Source: Dactylorhiza incarnata
Lineage: Eukaryota > Streptophyta > Magnoliopsida > Asparagales > Orchidaceae
Length of the DNA: 64,000 nucleotides
Reading direction: 5' to 3'
NCBI GenBank assembly: GCA_033032865.1
Contig: JAWHQI010000525.1
Location: 62,001 to 126,000, forward strand
Shown one piece after another: positions 11,151-21,357 of the stretch. A model generated the notes under the pieces. That model made no database searches. It was not told the origin of the DNA and worked only from the letters and a program-made list of their open reading frames with translations. A program made the position numbers and the translations under genes. Positions within the stretch are counted from its first letter, which is position 1. Every line of letters starts with the position of its first letter.

Positions 11151-12653
11151 TGATGAGTCCCATTTATATACATATTTTTGGACTCATCTGGGTCGTATTT
11201 CTAGTCGATGCACTACACCTTAGGCATGTTTTTGATTATATTTGTTATTCCTTGCTAAGTGCACTCTTAGGCCCGTTTTGGTGTGCATTTGTGCTACTTG
11301 TTACTGGGGGTAAGCACATTGTTCTCCCCATCCCTTTCTCTATGTTTATCTAGTGCTAGAGGTGTTTTCCCAGCTGTTTTATCTTGTGTACAGGTGGTCA
11401 GATCATCCAGTTTTCCCCCAGAATTTATGATTGTGTGCAACGCAGGGTCGTGCGTTTCCTTGACGCGTGGACGGTTGCGGTCGTGCGTTCTCATCAAGGC
11501 AGAAAATGGGAGATCTGAATTTGGTTGTGTGTTTTGACGCACGAGCGGAATTGCCCGTGTGTGAGTCAAACGCATGGACGCCTGTTTCTTCCTGTTTCTA
11601 GCTTTTTTGAATTTACCCGTGCATTTTGACGCACAGGCGGATTTGCCCGTGCGTGAGTAAATCGCACGGGCGGCGCAGCTTCATCTTCACGCCAGTTTTT
11701 ATCATTAATTATCGCACGGGCAGAGCACGATCGTGCGTTTGATCGTGCGTGACCAAAATTCTGCCTGTTTAGTATTTAAAGCAGGAAATGCCGCTACCAA
11801 AAGGGAGACCGATTCCCCTCGCAGGAAAAACCAGGAACCCCGCCATTTTCGCCCTTTCCATCGGAGGAGACAAGAGGAGACCATTTCCAGCGATCTCCTT
11901 CGCCATTCCTCCATCCGGGAGCATTTGCAAGCATTCTCTGCCACTAGTTCAAGCATTCTTCGTTGAGGAGACCATAGAAGCGCTGAAGATTGTTGGAGCG
12001 GTGACAGCCTCCTTCGAGTCCGCACACCATCTGAAGGCCGAGCCCAGAGAGAGCCCGACAACCTCTCACTCCGGCCGAGAACCCAAGACGAGGTGACATC
12101 TTCTATTCGGTCCTTTCTAAACTTTGATGCCTGTGCTTTCTCTTTATGTTGTTGTACGAACGCTTGTTAGGTTAATGTTATGGATCCTTGCTTGTGTTCA
12201 TGTGCAATGATGATGTGGTGGTGAGAATAGCTTTCGTTATTGCTGTGATAGCCTAGGTTGTTTGTGTGTGAAGCCATCTAGCAATTGCTAGTGGTGATGT
12301 TGGCGAAGAGGTGAACACGACCCTCACAAAACCTCGCACTGTGGCCACTCCATCCGCTTACCGAAGCGCGGCATCGCGGCCACTGCATTCACCCACACCT
12401 TGTGAAGCGGTGCTTTTCGACCCGCATTTCTCTTATTTCCGCAATAGCTTAGGAATCCAATCACAACGCCCCTGTTTCACATTATTCGATTGTGTAACAA
12501 TTGAATCACCACACGTTTCGTTCACCAGAACCTGCATTCCTTTGAGATCGACATTCGGGGAGTTCCTCCCTATTTTATTACTTGAGCGACCGGTGCACTG
12601 CCGTCGTATCACATTTCGTGCTTGCTAATTAGCGTTGTTGAAATCACGCATTA
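11151..12653 (+). repeat. B 5' LTR
   Basis: The start TGATGAGTCC pairs with GGACTCATC 31-39 bases later, giving a terminal inverted repeat around a TATATAC loop. CGCACG-rich palindromic words fill 11440-11755, followed by TATTTAAA at 11773-11780. The 3' part carries the clan's CACTCCATCCGCTTACCGAAGC-like block. The end ACGCATTA is one base away from the usual GCATCA. Confidence 0.92.
11773..11780 (+). promoter_or_regulatory. Probable TATA box of the B LTR
   Basis: TATTTAAA is followed by GCAGGAAATGCC. It lies just downstream of the CGCACG motif cluster, the same layout as in E (49669), G (39566), H and I. The 3' LTR copy is near 16013-16020. Confidence 0.6.
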
Positions 12654-12659
12654 AGTTTT

Positions 12660-12677
12660 TGGCGCCGTTGTCGGGGA
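12660..12677 (+). other. B primer binding site (tRNA-Asp type)
   Basis: TGGCGCCGTTGTCGGGGA is complementary to the 3' end of plant tRNA-Asp apart from one base. E, G and H carry the same kind of site. It lies 6 bases after the LTR end, and Athila-type elements typically use this primer. Confidence 0.85.
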
Positions 12678-12779
12678 GTGCAGGCATGATGAGATGTTGG
12701 TTGTGAATCGATTGTTTTCGATTGAGTCTTTTATTTTCTTTAATTTATTCTTTAGTATGCTATTTTCTTCTTCTGTGTC

Positions 12780-13926
12780 ATGTGGGCGCATTTGAATATT
12801 CGATGTTGTTGGTGTGGGGACACATCCCACGCTAATGATAGGTGTCCCAAAGAGTATGGTGTCGTTCAGAAACCGTACAAGTCCTATAAATCTTTTGGCT
12901 CCTCTACTACGCCTTTGTTGTCGCACTTTTACTCGGTTGCCGCACCTTGGGTGTTGGCGAAGCCGACGAAGCAGTGTTTATTTTGCAAAAGTAGAGAGCA
13001 TGCCTTGAAGGACTGTGCTGATTACCTTCGCCAACTGGAGGATGACGATGAGCCGGATATCCAGATCGTCCCATCTTCGAATTCTGCGAGCACAGCCCCT
13101 TTCTCGGGTTACGTGTCACTTCCACCTTCACTTTTTGAAGTTTCTGGAATCGACACGTGCTTCAGTGTCCCACATGACTCTGTTTCTGATGCCCCCCCAT
13201 ACCTCTTCGGTTCATGTACCACTATGCGTTGATTTGTGCCCTTGTGTGGAGAGTGAGCCCGAACTCTTATGTGGCACGTCTTCTCCCACTACACATGAAT
13301 CTACATCTATTTCTGATATTGTCATTGAGGTCAATTTGCAGGATGTTGCAGACTTGCGCAGTGTCGTGCCCACTCTCTTGGAGGAGGACAGTCTTAATTA
13401 TGCTGAAGCAACTGTTTCGATCTAGTGCGAGGAAGTCCCAGTTTTAGAGGAGGCCATTGCGTGCGCTGTCGAGTCTAGTGAAATCTTCAATGACATCATC
13501 AGTTTGTCATTACCGTACCCTATGGAAGATGAAGCTGGGATTATCCCCTCAGATGAGATTTCTTTTAGTTTTTCTTCCAATTTATTTCCTTACCCCCTTT
13601 CTTTATGTACAAGGATGCAGGATGCCCCTCCTCCGGTTGATCAGACCTTATGCATGGAAGAGCTGAAAGCCTGGCGGTATGAGGAAGGTACTGTGAAGAA
13701 ACATCTTGTTTCCTCATCATCGTTGGTGCTTCCCTTTGAGGATTGGTTACAAGGGGGCAAGTGATTTTTCTTTGAAGACATAATACTGGAGGAGAAGAAG
13801 AGAGCGAAAAAGGAGGAGATTTGGGGTTGGAGGCTGAGCATCCTACTTAATTTCCACCCCTACTACCAGGTCCCCGGACCTTTTTCTTTCATCAGTTGTT
13901 ACTACTTCAAATCAGCTTATAGCTGA
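12780..13926 (+). pseudogene. B double zinc-knuckle protein gene, broken by frameshift and stops
   Basis: ATG at 12780 opens a frame with two CCHC zinc knuckles: C9-C12-H17-C22 (RCCWCGDTSHANDRC) and a second at about residue 62 (CLFCKSREHALKDC), followed by an acidic stretch (LEDDDEPD). The layout matches the intact 413-codon gene of H. A frameshift lies near 13190-13230, and in-frame stops at 13423 and 13762 interrupt the tail. The last codons read YYFKSAYS and then stop at 13924-13926, the same KSAYS ending as the gag-protease genes of G and E. Probably a nucleic-acid-binding, nucleocapsid-like protein; the exact role is unknown. Confidence 0.75.
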
Positions 13927-15639
13927 TTTGTGTTGAGCTTGTAATAATAATTAGGATTTATTGACTTTTGCTTATTCCTAGACTTTATAAACTGCTTAAT
14001 ATAGGTATTTGTCCCACCTTTAAGGACGTTAAACAAAAGGGCTTCTTGGGAGACAACCCATGGGAACCACCCGGTTCTGCTTGCTTGCTTTAATTTCTAT
14101 TATTTTTTGTTTGTTTTTTGCTTTGGCGCTAACATTGCAGGTGTGAATGAGATTGGATGAAGAGGAGGAGATCTTTAAAGAAGGATTATACCGCACTTAT
14201 GGCATGCTCTTTTATGAGCATAGGTCCTCTCTACCCCTATTTTTCCATATTCCTGAATTGTCTATTTTATTTTGTTTTGATCAAGTCTGGGGGAGAGAGC
14301 GAGATGTGCACGTACACACACTTTGCATGGCATGTTAGAATGTGCTGAGTTAGGATTTATCATTTTGTTGCACACATTGCATACACTTGCACCTAGTTCA
14401 AGCGCACTTGATCACGTGCCCTTATTGGATATTGCTGTGAGGTTCCCCGCTCGTAAGAATTGGATTGTTAGTGTAGGAGTGAGGAGTAGAGAAAAATGTT
14501 GACTCGAGTAGAGCTCTAGTCAATTGCTCTCGTCACGCCTAGAAATTCAATTAGAGTAGAATAAAATTCAAAGTTATAATTTAATTATTTCTATTATAGT
14601 AGCTGCAATTTATTTTACTTTAGTGGTGAATCCGGTGAATACAACGGTAGCATAAGGTCGAGTGTAGCTGGACTAGTAGTAGCTTATTACTAGGGTCGAA
14701 AGGAAGGACAACCTTTCTCGGTGGCTAGAACTTGCACTAGGCTACTCTTGAAACGATTGCGTTGAAGTACTCATTATGAAATGTGATATAGGCCATTTCT
14801 TGATCCGTTTGTGCTTTTGAAATCCTCACCAACGTAATCACCTTTGCAAGCCCACTTGAGCCTACCTTTCCTCCTTGTTTAGCTCCATTAAAATTTCACC
14901 AAAGCCATACGGCCAAACCTATTTTCGCACCAACTTTTGAGCTGAAAGAAATTTATCTATCGATCGCATTATGTGTTATCTCTGTGGTGTATGGCAGCTT
15001 TGATTTAGCTAAAGGAGCTGTTTTTATTCTGCCTACAAAAGTATTCTGTCGAGAAGAGAATAGAAAAGTAAAGAAAAAAAAGTTGTTCAAAATGAATACT
15101 CTCTCGACAAATTCAAATTATATTTGGCTTAGCACGCACCTAGTGTTCAGTTGAAGTCTGGGGGTGTTGTGTAATTCTTGAAAATGTTGTATTGGTGATT
15201 GTAATTCTCTTGAGTGCTCAGTTTATATTGAATGTGATTCCCATCGTCCTTCTACTTATCTAGCCTAAACTCAACCTAAGCCCAATCCTAAACCATAAGT
15301 CCTATTGATTTTAGATACGAGTCGTCTCATGCAGTAGAGAGAGTGTGAATGTGCAAGCCTATGGACACCGACTTTGATGGATTTCTTAGGAGTTTGTCCC
15401 GAGCTTTGATTCGAGTAAAACTCTACTCATTAGTCACGCTATTTTCCCTTTTGCGTGACCGAAAGATTCACCGGGATTCACCATCCATGTAAAGTAAATT
15501 TCAAATTACTGTTCTAGAAATAGTTAGATATAATCTTGAGTTTAATTTTGTTCTGATGTATTTCTATGCACGTGTGCATGCGACTTCGCATAGGTCTCTA
15601 CCGCTCAAATTCACTCTAACATCCAATTGTTCCACATAG
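13927..15639 (+). other. B 3' noncoding region with conserved clan blocks
   Basis: No gene is visible. Blocks shared with G, E and (inverted) H appear in the same order. They are GGTATTTGTCCCACC then GGAGACAACCCA (14004-14060), AAGTCTGGGGGAGAG (14284), GGTGAATCCGGTGAA (14627), TTTCTCGGTGGCTAGAACTT (14713), GTGATATAGGCCAT (14781), GAAGTCTGGGGGTGTTG (15163), and a GCATGCGACTTCGCAT block (15576). The sequence stops matching just before the expected terminal polypurine tract, which together with the start of the 3' LTR has been deleted. Confidence 0.75.
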
Positions 15640-16894
15640 GTCGGATCATCCAGTTTTCCCCAGAATTCATGATTGTGTGCAATGCACGGTCGTGCATTTC
15701 CTTGACGCACGGACGGTTGCGGTCGTGCGTTCTCATCTGGGCAGAAAACGGGAGATCTGAGTTTGGTCGTTCATTTTGACGCATGAGCGGAATTGCCCGT
15801 GCGTGAGTCAAACGCACGGACGCCTGTTTCTTCCTGTTTCTAGCTTTTCTGAATTTACCCGTGCATTTTGACGCATGGACAGATTTGCCCGTGCGTGAGT
15901 AAATCGCACGGGCAGCGCAGCTTCGTCTTCACGCCAGTTTTTATCATTAATTATCACACGGGCATCGCACGATCATGCGTTCGACCGTCCGTTACCAAAA
16001 TTCTGCATGTTTAGTATTTAAAGCAGGAAATGCCACTACCAATGGGAGACCCATTCCCCTCGCGGGAAAAACTAGGAACCCCGCCATTTTCGCCCTTTCC
16101 ACCGGAGGAGACAAGAGGAGACCATTTCCAGCGATCTCCTTCGCCATTCCTCCATCCGAGAGCATTTGCAAGCATTCTCCGCCACTAGTTCAAGCATTCT
16201 TCGCCGAGGAGACCATAGAAGCGTTGAAGATCGTTGGAGCGGTGACAGCCTCCTTCGAGTCTGCACACCATCTGAAGGCTGAGCCCGGAGAGAGCCCGAC
16301 AACCTCTCACTCCGGCCGAGAACCCAAGACGCGGTGACATCTTCTATTTGGCCCTTTCTAAACTTTGATGCTTATGCTTTCTCTTTGTGTTGTTGTACGA
16401 ACGCTTGTTAGGTTAATGTTATGGATCCTTGCTTGTGTTCATGTGTAATGATGATGTGGTGGTGAGAATAGCTTTCGTTGTTGTTGTGATAACCTAGGTT
16501 GTTTGTGTGTGAAGCCATCTAGCAATTGCTAGTGGTGATGTTGGCGAAGAGGTGAACATGACCGTCACAAAATCTCACAATGTGGCCACTCCATCCGCTT
16601 ACCGAAGCGCGACATTGCGCCCGCTGCATTCACCCACACCTTGCAAAGCGGTGCTTTTTGACCCGCATTTCTCTTATTTCCGCAATAGCTTAGGAATCCA
16701 ATCACAACGCCCCTGTTTCACATTATTCGCTCGCGTAACAATCGAATCACCACACGTTTCGTTCACCAGAACCAGCATTCCTTTGAGATCGACATTCGGG
16801 GAGTTCCTCCCTATTTTATTACTTGAGCGACCGGTGCACTGCCGTCGTATCGCATTTCGTGCTTGCTAATTAGCGTTGCTGAAATCACGCATCA
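15640..16894 (+). repeat. B 3' LTR, 5'-truncated
   Basis: It starts at GTCGGATCATCCAG, which corresponds to about 11398 in the 5' LTR, and ends GCATCA. About the first 247 bases of the LTR are missing. The two LTRs differ at many scattered positions, so B is older than K. The duplicated target ggaac follows at 16895. Confidence 0.9.
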
Positions 16895-17117
16895 GGAACC
16901 TCTATAAAATTCTGTGTCTTTGCTGTGATTTTCTGTGTTGTCGCATTTATCTTTTCTGCATTTATTTCCCAGAATAGTTATCTTTTATTCTGCCTTGGGT
17001 TTTGTTTGTGTGCTTAATACCTTAGTAAGTATTATTGTTTGCACAGTTAGGATAGAGAAATATTTAAATCTCTATTCACCCCCTAGAGGATTCTCAGAGG
17101 CACACTGTGCACTTTCA
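16895..17117 (+). promoter_or_regulatory. End of C1 LTR with TATA box and transcribed region
   Basis: After the B target duplication the C1 LTR resumes with CTCTATAAAATTCTGTG, a good TATA box at about 16900-16908. The remaining ~210 bases would be the R/U5 part and end CACTTTCA. The C2 copy has the same box at 63367. B has separated this box from the upstream LTR sequence by 5.7 kb. Confidence 0.7.
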
Positions 17118-17999
17118 AGTTCCATAAGTGTCAGAAGACCTTTCCTTAAGAGCACACGCTGATTGGACAATCAGGCGGCAGCATTAAATGCTGACAATGC
17201 ATCTGATAGCTTTTGAATCTGTCTCGACAATATTTCTGTCGTTACGAAAACATGGACAATATCTCAACGACAGAGCTTGTCGTTGTCTTGGACTTGGACA
17301 GATTTTCAAGTCTTCTTCCTTCTTCTTCAGACAAGGATATCTCGACGATACGGGACATCCCTTCTGCACTAGTGATTATGACGATAGACTGTCTTCTGGA
17401 TATGTCGTTGTAATCTTCTCGACTGCTTGATTTCATCGACACCACCTTGTATTTTCGACGACACTATCAGTATCATGTCAATAAGCTATTCATTAGCAAC
17501 TGTTGTCTTCATAACTGCTTCATTGGCCTTCTCAACGTCAAGCCTTCTTTACGACGATATCGTCGATATCAGTCTTTCTTTGCCTTTTCAACGATACGGC
17601 TTCTTTACTATAATGTTGTCGACATCTGTTTTACTTAGCCTTTTCGATGTCAAGGCTTCTTTACGATGTTGTCGTCAACATTGGCTTGTACTTGTACTTA
17701 AGTCTTCTTCCTTCATCTCGGCATCCCGATATCGTCGTGTGGTTTTGTAGTGTTGATGTCACAATGATTTCATCATGTGCATATTATCTCGATGATAACT
17801 GATATGATCCTTCTGCTTTGTTCTGCACATCATTTCAATGACATGCATACTCTTTCCGATGATATTTGTCACCAAGACATTCTTTGTACTTGGTTTCCAC
17901 TAAGATGATAAAGCTAAGAATGTAATCAAATACAGAGTGAAGTTTTCTTGAATTGGTGACTTCTTCAAATCAGGAATCATGAGGGCAGGATTCCCAACA
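17118..17999 (-). repeat. J 3' LTR (part)
   Basis: The 882 bases match 21822-22348 plus 31675-32033 of the J 5' LTR. The inner end reads TTCCCAACA, the reverse of TGTTGGGAA. The rest of this LTR must lie beyond the missing left end of C1. The sequence is rich in CGACGA/TCGTCG words. Reading frames here are chance frames. Confidence 0.85.
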
Positions 18000-18407
18000 A
18001 TCTCCCCATATTTGAAGAAGTCAGAACCCCAATTCAAAATAACTTTCACTTAACAATAAATATGAGTTTATGCAGTGAACATTAACATAGTTACATTCAC
18101 ATTATCTTTTACATCTTCCCGAGCTAGTAGCTCCCCCTTGATGTGATGTCTCTTTTCTTTACTCCCCCTACTTTTGAGATCTCCTTTCTTTTTCCTTTTC
18201 ATCTGATTCCTCTGAACTCTCCCCCTTGACTAGTGCATCTTTTATGTCATATTCTTTCTTACAGGTTATATTCTTTCTCCCCCTTTCTAACTTTTTCAAT
18301 ATAGACCATGTAGTCACTATTTTCAAGTGCTTGAGCCTGTGTCGTCGTGACCATTATTTGATATTTGTCTGACTTTGGCACTTGGTAGCCTATCTTGTCA
18401 GACTGTT
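18000..18407 (-). other. J polypurine tract and 3' noncoding region
   Basis: The minus strand reads AATATGGGGAGAT directly before the LTR, which is the polypurine tract. Further purine-rich runs (GGGGGAG) occur on the minus strand at about 18130, 18165, 18220 and 18275. No coding sequence is seen where RT and RNase H would be expected. Confidence 0.65.
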
Positions 18408-20775
18408 TCAGCACTTGACCCAAGAGATTTTCTTACTAACATATGAAGAATGATTAGTGAACAGTAAGTTGAAAATTACTGTTGGTCCATTCTCCACAGG
18501 GGTGAAGCTTCTTAGATACTTCCTGACTCCAGTCATGTGCCTAGAGCAGCCACTGTCCAAATACCAGATTGGAGATTGGTTGGCATTTGGACATACCTGC
18601 ATGAAAAGTTAATTACCCTTAGGTACCCAATTTGGTTTGGGTCTTTGGTTCCTGTTAGGAAGATAAAATGGAACACCACACCACTGAGGGTTCTGCACTT
18701 TCTTTGCATTGGGTTCTATTGGGTTGAACCAACAGTACAAGGCAAAGTGGCATACGTTCCTACATCACCAGCATTCATATCTGGTATATCTTCTCTTCTT
18801 CCTCACCATCTGAGTGGGGTGGGAGTGTTGTTGAGCAGGTGGGAAGACAACTGACCTAACAGGTCTTGGGTGAACCTCACAGGTGTGACTGTGGAGTGGA
18901 GCTGGTCTCACCACTTGTTGGTTAACCTTCTTGGGAACAGGCTTTGTAGAAGCAACTTTTCCCTTACTCTTGAGTGTTGTTGCTATAGGTCCATGGGCAG
19001 AAGGACCTGGTACTAACACCTTCTTAAAAGAAGGTTGAGCTTCAGAGCTTTTCTCCTTGGCAATCACCTGATTGAATCCTATACTAGCTCTGAATGATCC
19101 AGAGAAGGTATCAATAATGTGCAAGATTGTCTTGGGCATAGAGAAGCTTGCAGCAAGTTTCTTCTCATCCGGTAACATCTCCTCAAGGTCCTTAATGACC
19201 TTGTCCTTCTGACCCAATTCAGCATTCTTAAGCTTTATGGCTTCCTTGAATCTGTCCACTTCTTTGCTCATGGCAGCCAGCTTTTCAGATGTCTCATTGA
19301 GCTCAGACTTGGCAGCCTTCAAGGAATCTAACTCCTTTGTCTGAACTTTGATGAGTTTCTTACAGTTCTTGAAAGCTTTCCATAAATATTTATACTGCTT
19401 TATCAGGTCAGATTTAACTTCATATTGGGATCTTGAGGCTATGTTATTGGCAGCAGACACACTCTCATCATCATGCAAAGAGTCTGCTACTGATTCAGAA
19501 TCATAGGCAGATAGATGAGCTTTGATAGGTACCTTCCTAAGAGAGATGTCATCCTGGTTGTCCTTATTTATGGCCATCAGGCCAATCAGCGCTTCTTCCT
19601 CAGTATCTGGGGAACTTAAATCAGAATCACTTAGAGTTCTGATTTTCCTTGCTACAAACCCTAATTCAGGTTTCTTCTTGTCCCTTGACCTTCTCTTATC
19701 TTCATAGTTCCTTGATTCCCTTCTCTTAGAAGAACAATCAGTAGCTATATGACTTGTATTATTACAGGAGTATCAAACAGTGTTAACAAAATCAAATTTA
19801 CTAGGTTTTGATTTATACCCGTCCTCCCTTGAGGATTTAGATCTGTCATATTGATTAGATCTTCTTGAGATTGAAGAGGAGGGTATGTACTTGTCTCTTC
19901 TTCTTCTGGAGATCAGCTTCTTGAACTGTTTAGAGAGAAGGGACATCTCTCTATTAGTATTATCTGAATCTAATGTGCTGGCATCAAACTCTTCACTGCT
20001 CTCTCATCTGTTCTGGCATACAAGAGTCTTGTCCTTGGACCTCCTAGTGCTCTCAGCCTTGAGAGCCACAGATCTTTCACTAGAGCTCCCCTTTGAGCTT
20101 TCTTCTTCAGCTTCCCTGGTGTTGAGCTGAAGTTCATGGGACCGCAACTTCCCATACAGGTTCTTAGGCTCCAAGGTGCCCAGCTGACCCATCTCTCAGA
20201 TGACACAAATCTTAATATCCCATTCCTTAGAGAGGAATCTAAGGAACTTATCATTTAAGTCAGAGTCTGTGAATTCTCTGCCATAGTTTTTCAGCCCATT
20301 TACTATTTTGAAAAACCTCTCATAACACCTAGAGATGGTTTCATTCTTGCCTTGCTTGAAGGCTTCATACTCCTGATTGGGGAGGGATTTTCTTATCATA
20401 TCTTACCTCTTCAGTACCCTCCATATAGACGATCAGGGAGTCCCACATCTCCTTGGCTATTTTGTAGTGAATGAGGTTCTGGAGGGTTGAATCGTCAATG
20501 GCACTTATAATTCTGTTATGTGCCCTCTTATCTAGGCTTGCTAAGGCAAGCTTATCCTTGGTCATGTCTGCATACTTCTTTTCCACTTTCTGAATTGGAT
20601 CAATAGTGGATGCAGTCGTGGGGATAAAGGGACCCTCTTTAACAATTATGTAAACTCTGGGATCAACTGTCTCCATAAATAACCTTACTCTTTCCTTCCA
20701 GATAGGAAAGTTCTCCTTTGTACAAATTGGGAGTTTCATGGCTCTCATTTCTTGATGTTGATCACCTCCAGCCAT
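18408..20775 (-). pseudogene. J gag and start of protease (broken)
   Basis: ATG at 20775 opens a SIRE-type gag (MAGGDQ, then FPIWKERVRLFMETVD, DKRAHNRIISAIDDS, AKEMWDSLIVY). A frameshift near 20390 leads to the frame with NETISRCYERFFKIVNGL and FLRFLSKEWDIK, which continues through stops to 18408. Two zinc knuckles are damaged: near 19760 the first cysteine codon is TGA (then YSCNNTSHIATDC), and near 18760 a spacer codon is TGA (RYECW-stop-CRNVCHFALYC). A lysine-rich, coiled-coil-like stretch (about 19150-19400) lies between them. The end carries the protease motif WYLDSGCSRHMTG, after which the pol is missing. Confidence 0.85.
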
Positions 20776-20830
20776 ATTGAGTCATTCCAAGATATAGATC
20801 TGACGGTTTAGTCACTTTCTGATCAAACTT

Positions 20831-20842
20831 GCTTTGAAACCA
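20831..20842 (-). other. J primer binding site (diverged)
   Basis: The minus strand reads TGGTTTCAAAGC next to the LTR end, a two-base variant of the initiator-methionine tRNA primer site TGGTATCAGAGC. Confidence 0.65.
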
Positions 20843-21230
20843 CTTGTTAGGTATGGAACGATCACCTAGAGGGTGGGGGGGGGGGGGGGATTAGGTGATT
20901 TGGCTGTTTTGAAATCTTTTTACATGGAATGTATATATTTTAAACACAGCACAAAAATAGCACACAGAAATTCACAGCACACAACACCAGATGTATAGAG
21001 GTTACTTGAGATGGGGTGTCTTGAGTAGTCCGCTATCCTGCTGCGCCTATCGAGCAGTATGCTAGACTCGACAAACTCCACCAAAATCTCAGGCCTGCAA
21101 GCCTTACAACACGGACCCACAAGTCCTATAGCTTAGGCCCGCAAGCCCCTACTGCACTCAGGTCTGCAAACCCGACACTCAGGCCCTTAAGCCATACACA
21201 GCACAAACCCGCAAGTCTTGCCTCTTGGAC

Positions 21231-21357
21231 CCGCAAGTCCACTATCTTGACCCTCAAACCTCACAGTTCTCAAGCCCGCAAGATCGACAAGATCGGACCC
21301 GCAAGTCCACTGCCCTGGCCCTCAAGCCTCACAGCTCTCAAGCCCGCAAGCTCGACA
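21231..21357. repeat. ~63-bp tandem duplication with CCCGCAAG words
   Basis: The unit GGACCCGCAAGTCCACT ... CTCAAGCCCGCAAG(A/C)TCGAC occurs twice (21231-21292 and 21295-21357). Looser relatives of CCCGCAAGYC continue on both sides from about 21115. The whole lies in the J 5' LTR. Confidence 0.75.

Larger units (their letters stand above)
11151..16894 (+). mobile_element. B: non-autonomous Athila-like element with a zinc-knuckle gene
   Basis: The ends are TGATGAGTCC and GCATCA, and a perfect 5-bp duplication ggaac lies at 11146-11150 and 16895-16899. It has a full 5' LTR (1503 bp), a tRNA-Asp-type primer site, one broken zinc-knuckle gene, a long noncoding 3' region and a 3' LTR lacking its first ~247 bases. 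There is no capsid, protease, reverse transcriptase or integrase. It belongs to the same clan as E, G, H and I. It sits in the C1 LTR, directly upstream of that LTR's CTCTATAAAA box. Confidence 0.9.
114..17117 (+). repeat. C1 3' LTR, interrupted by elements A and B
   Basis: Three segments make up this LTR: 114-1517, 11008-11150 and 16900-17117, about 1.77 kb in total. It begins TGTTGGGA and ends CACTTTCA. The same sequence order recurs in the C2 LTR: the start, the TTTAAGAATCCCTC block, repeated GATCTCCTTATCAAAA units, the CTACCCACATTTTGGGGAAC block, CTCTATAAAAT, and CTATTCACCCCC just before the end. The 5 bases after the LTR (agttc, 17118-17122) sit inside the LTR of J, so C1 is inserted in J. 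The matching left copy of that target site is outside the window. Confidence 0.85.

Noticed and set aside
11151..11192. TGATGAGTCC ... GGAC at the LTR start looks like a hammerhead ribozyme core (CUGAUGAG plus stem II)
   Set aside because: The required GAAAC after the stem is missing (TCATC follows) and no stem III cleavage site is visible. The match is explained by the terminal inverted repeat.
12660..12677. tRNA-like sequence (also 40459, 50578, 57191)
   Set aside because: Only 18 bases match the tRNA-Asp 3' end. These are primer binding sites, not tRNA genes.
13015..13425. A separate 136-codon gene in B
   Set aside because: Its second half is the continuation of the zinc-knuckle gene after a frameshift and its first half is a shadow frame. 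I annotated one broken gene instead.
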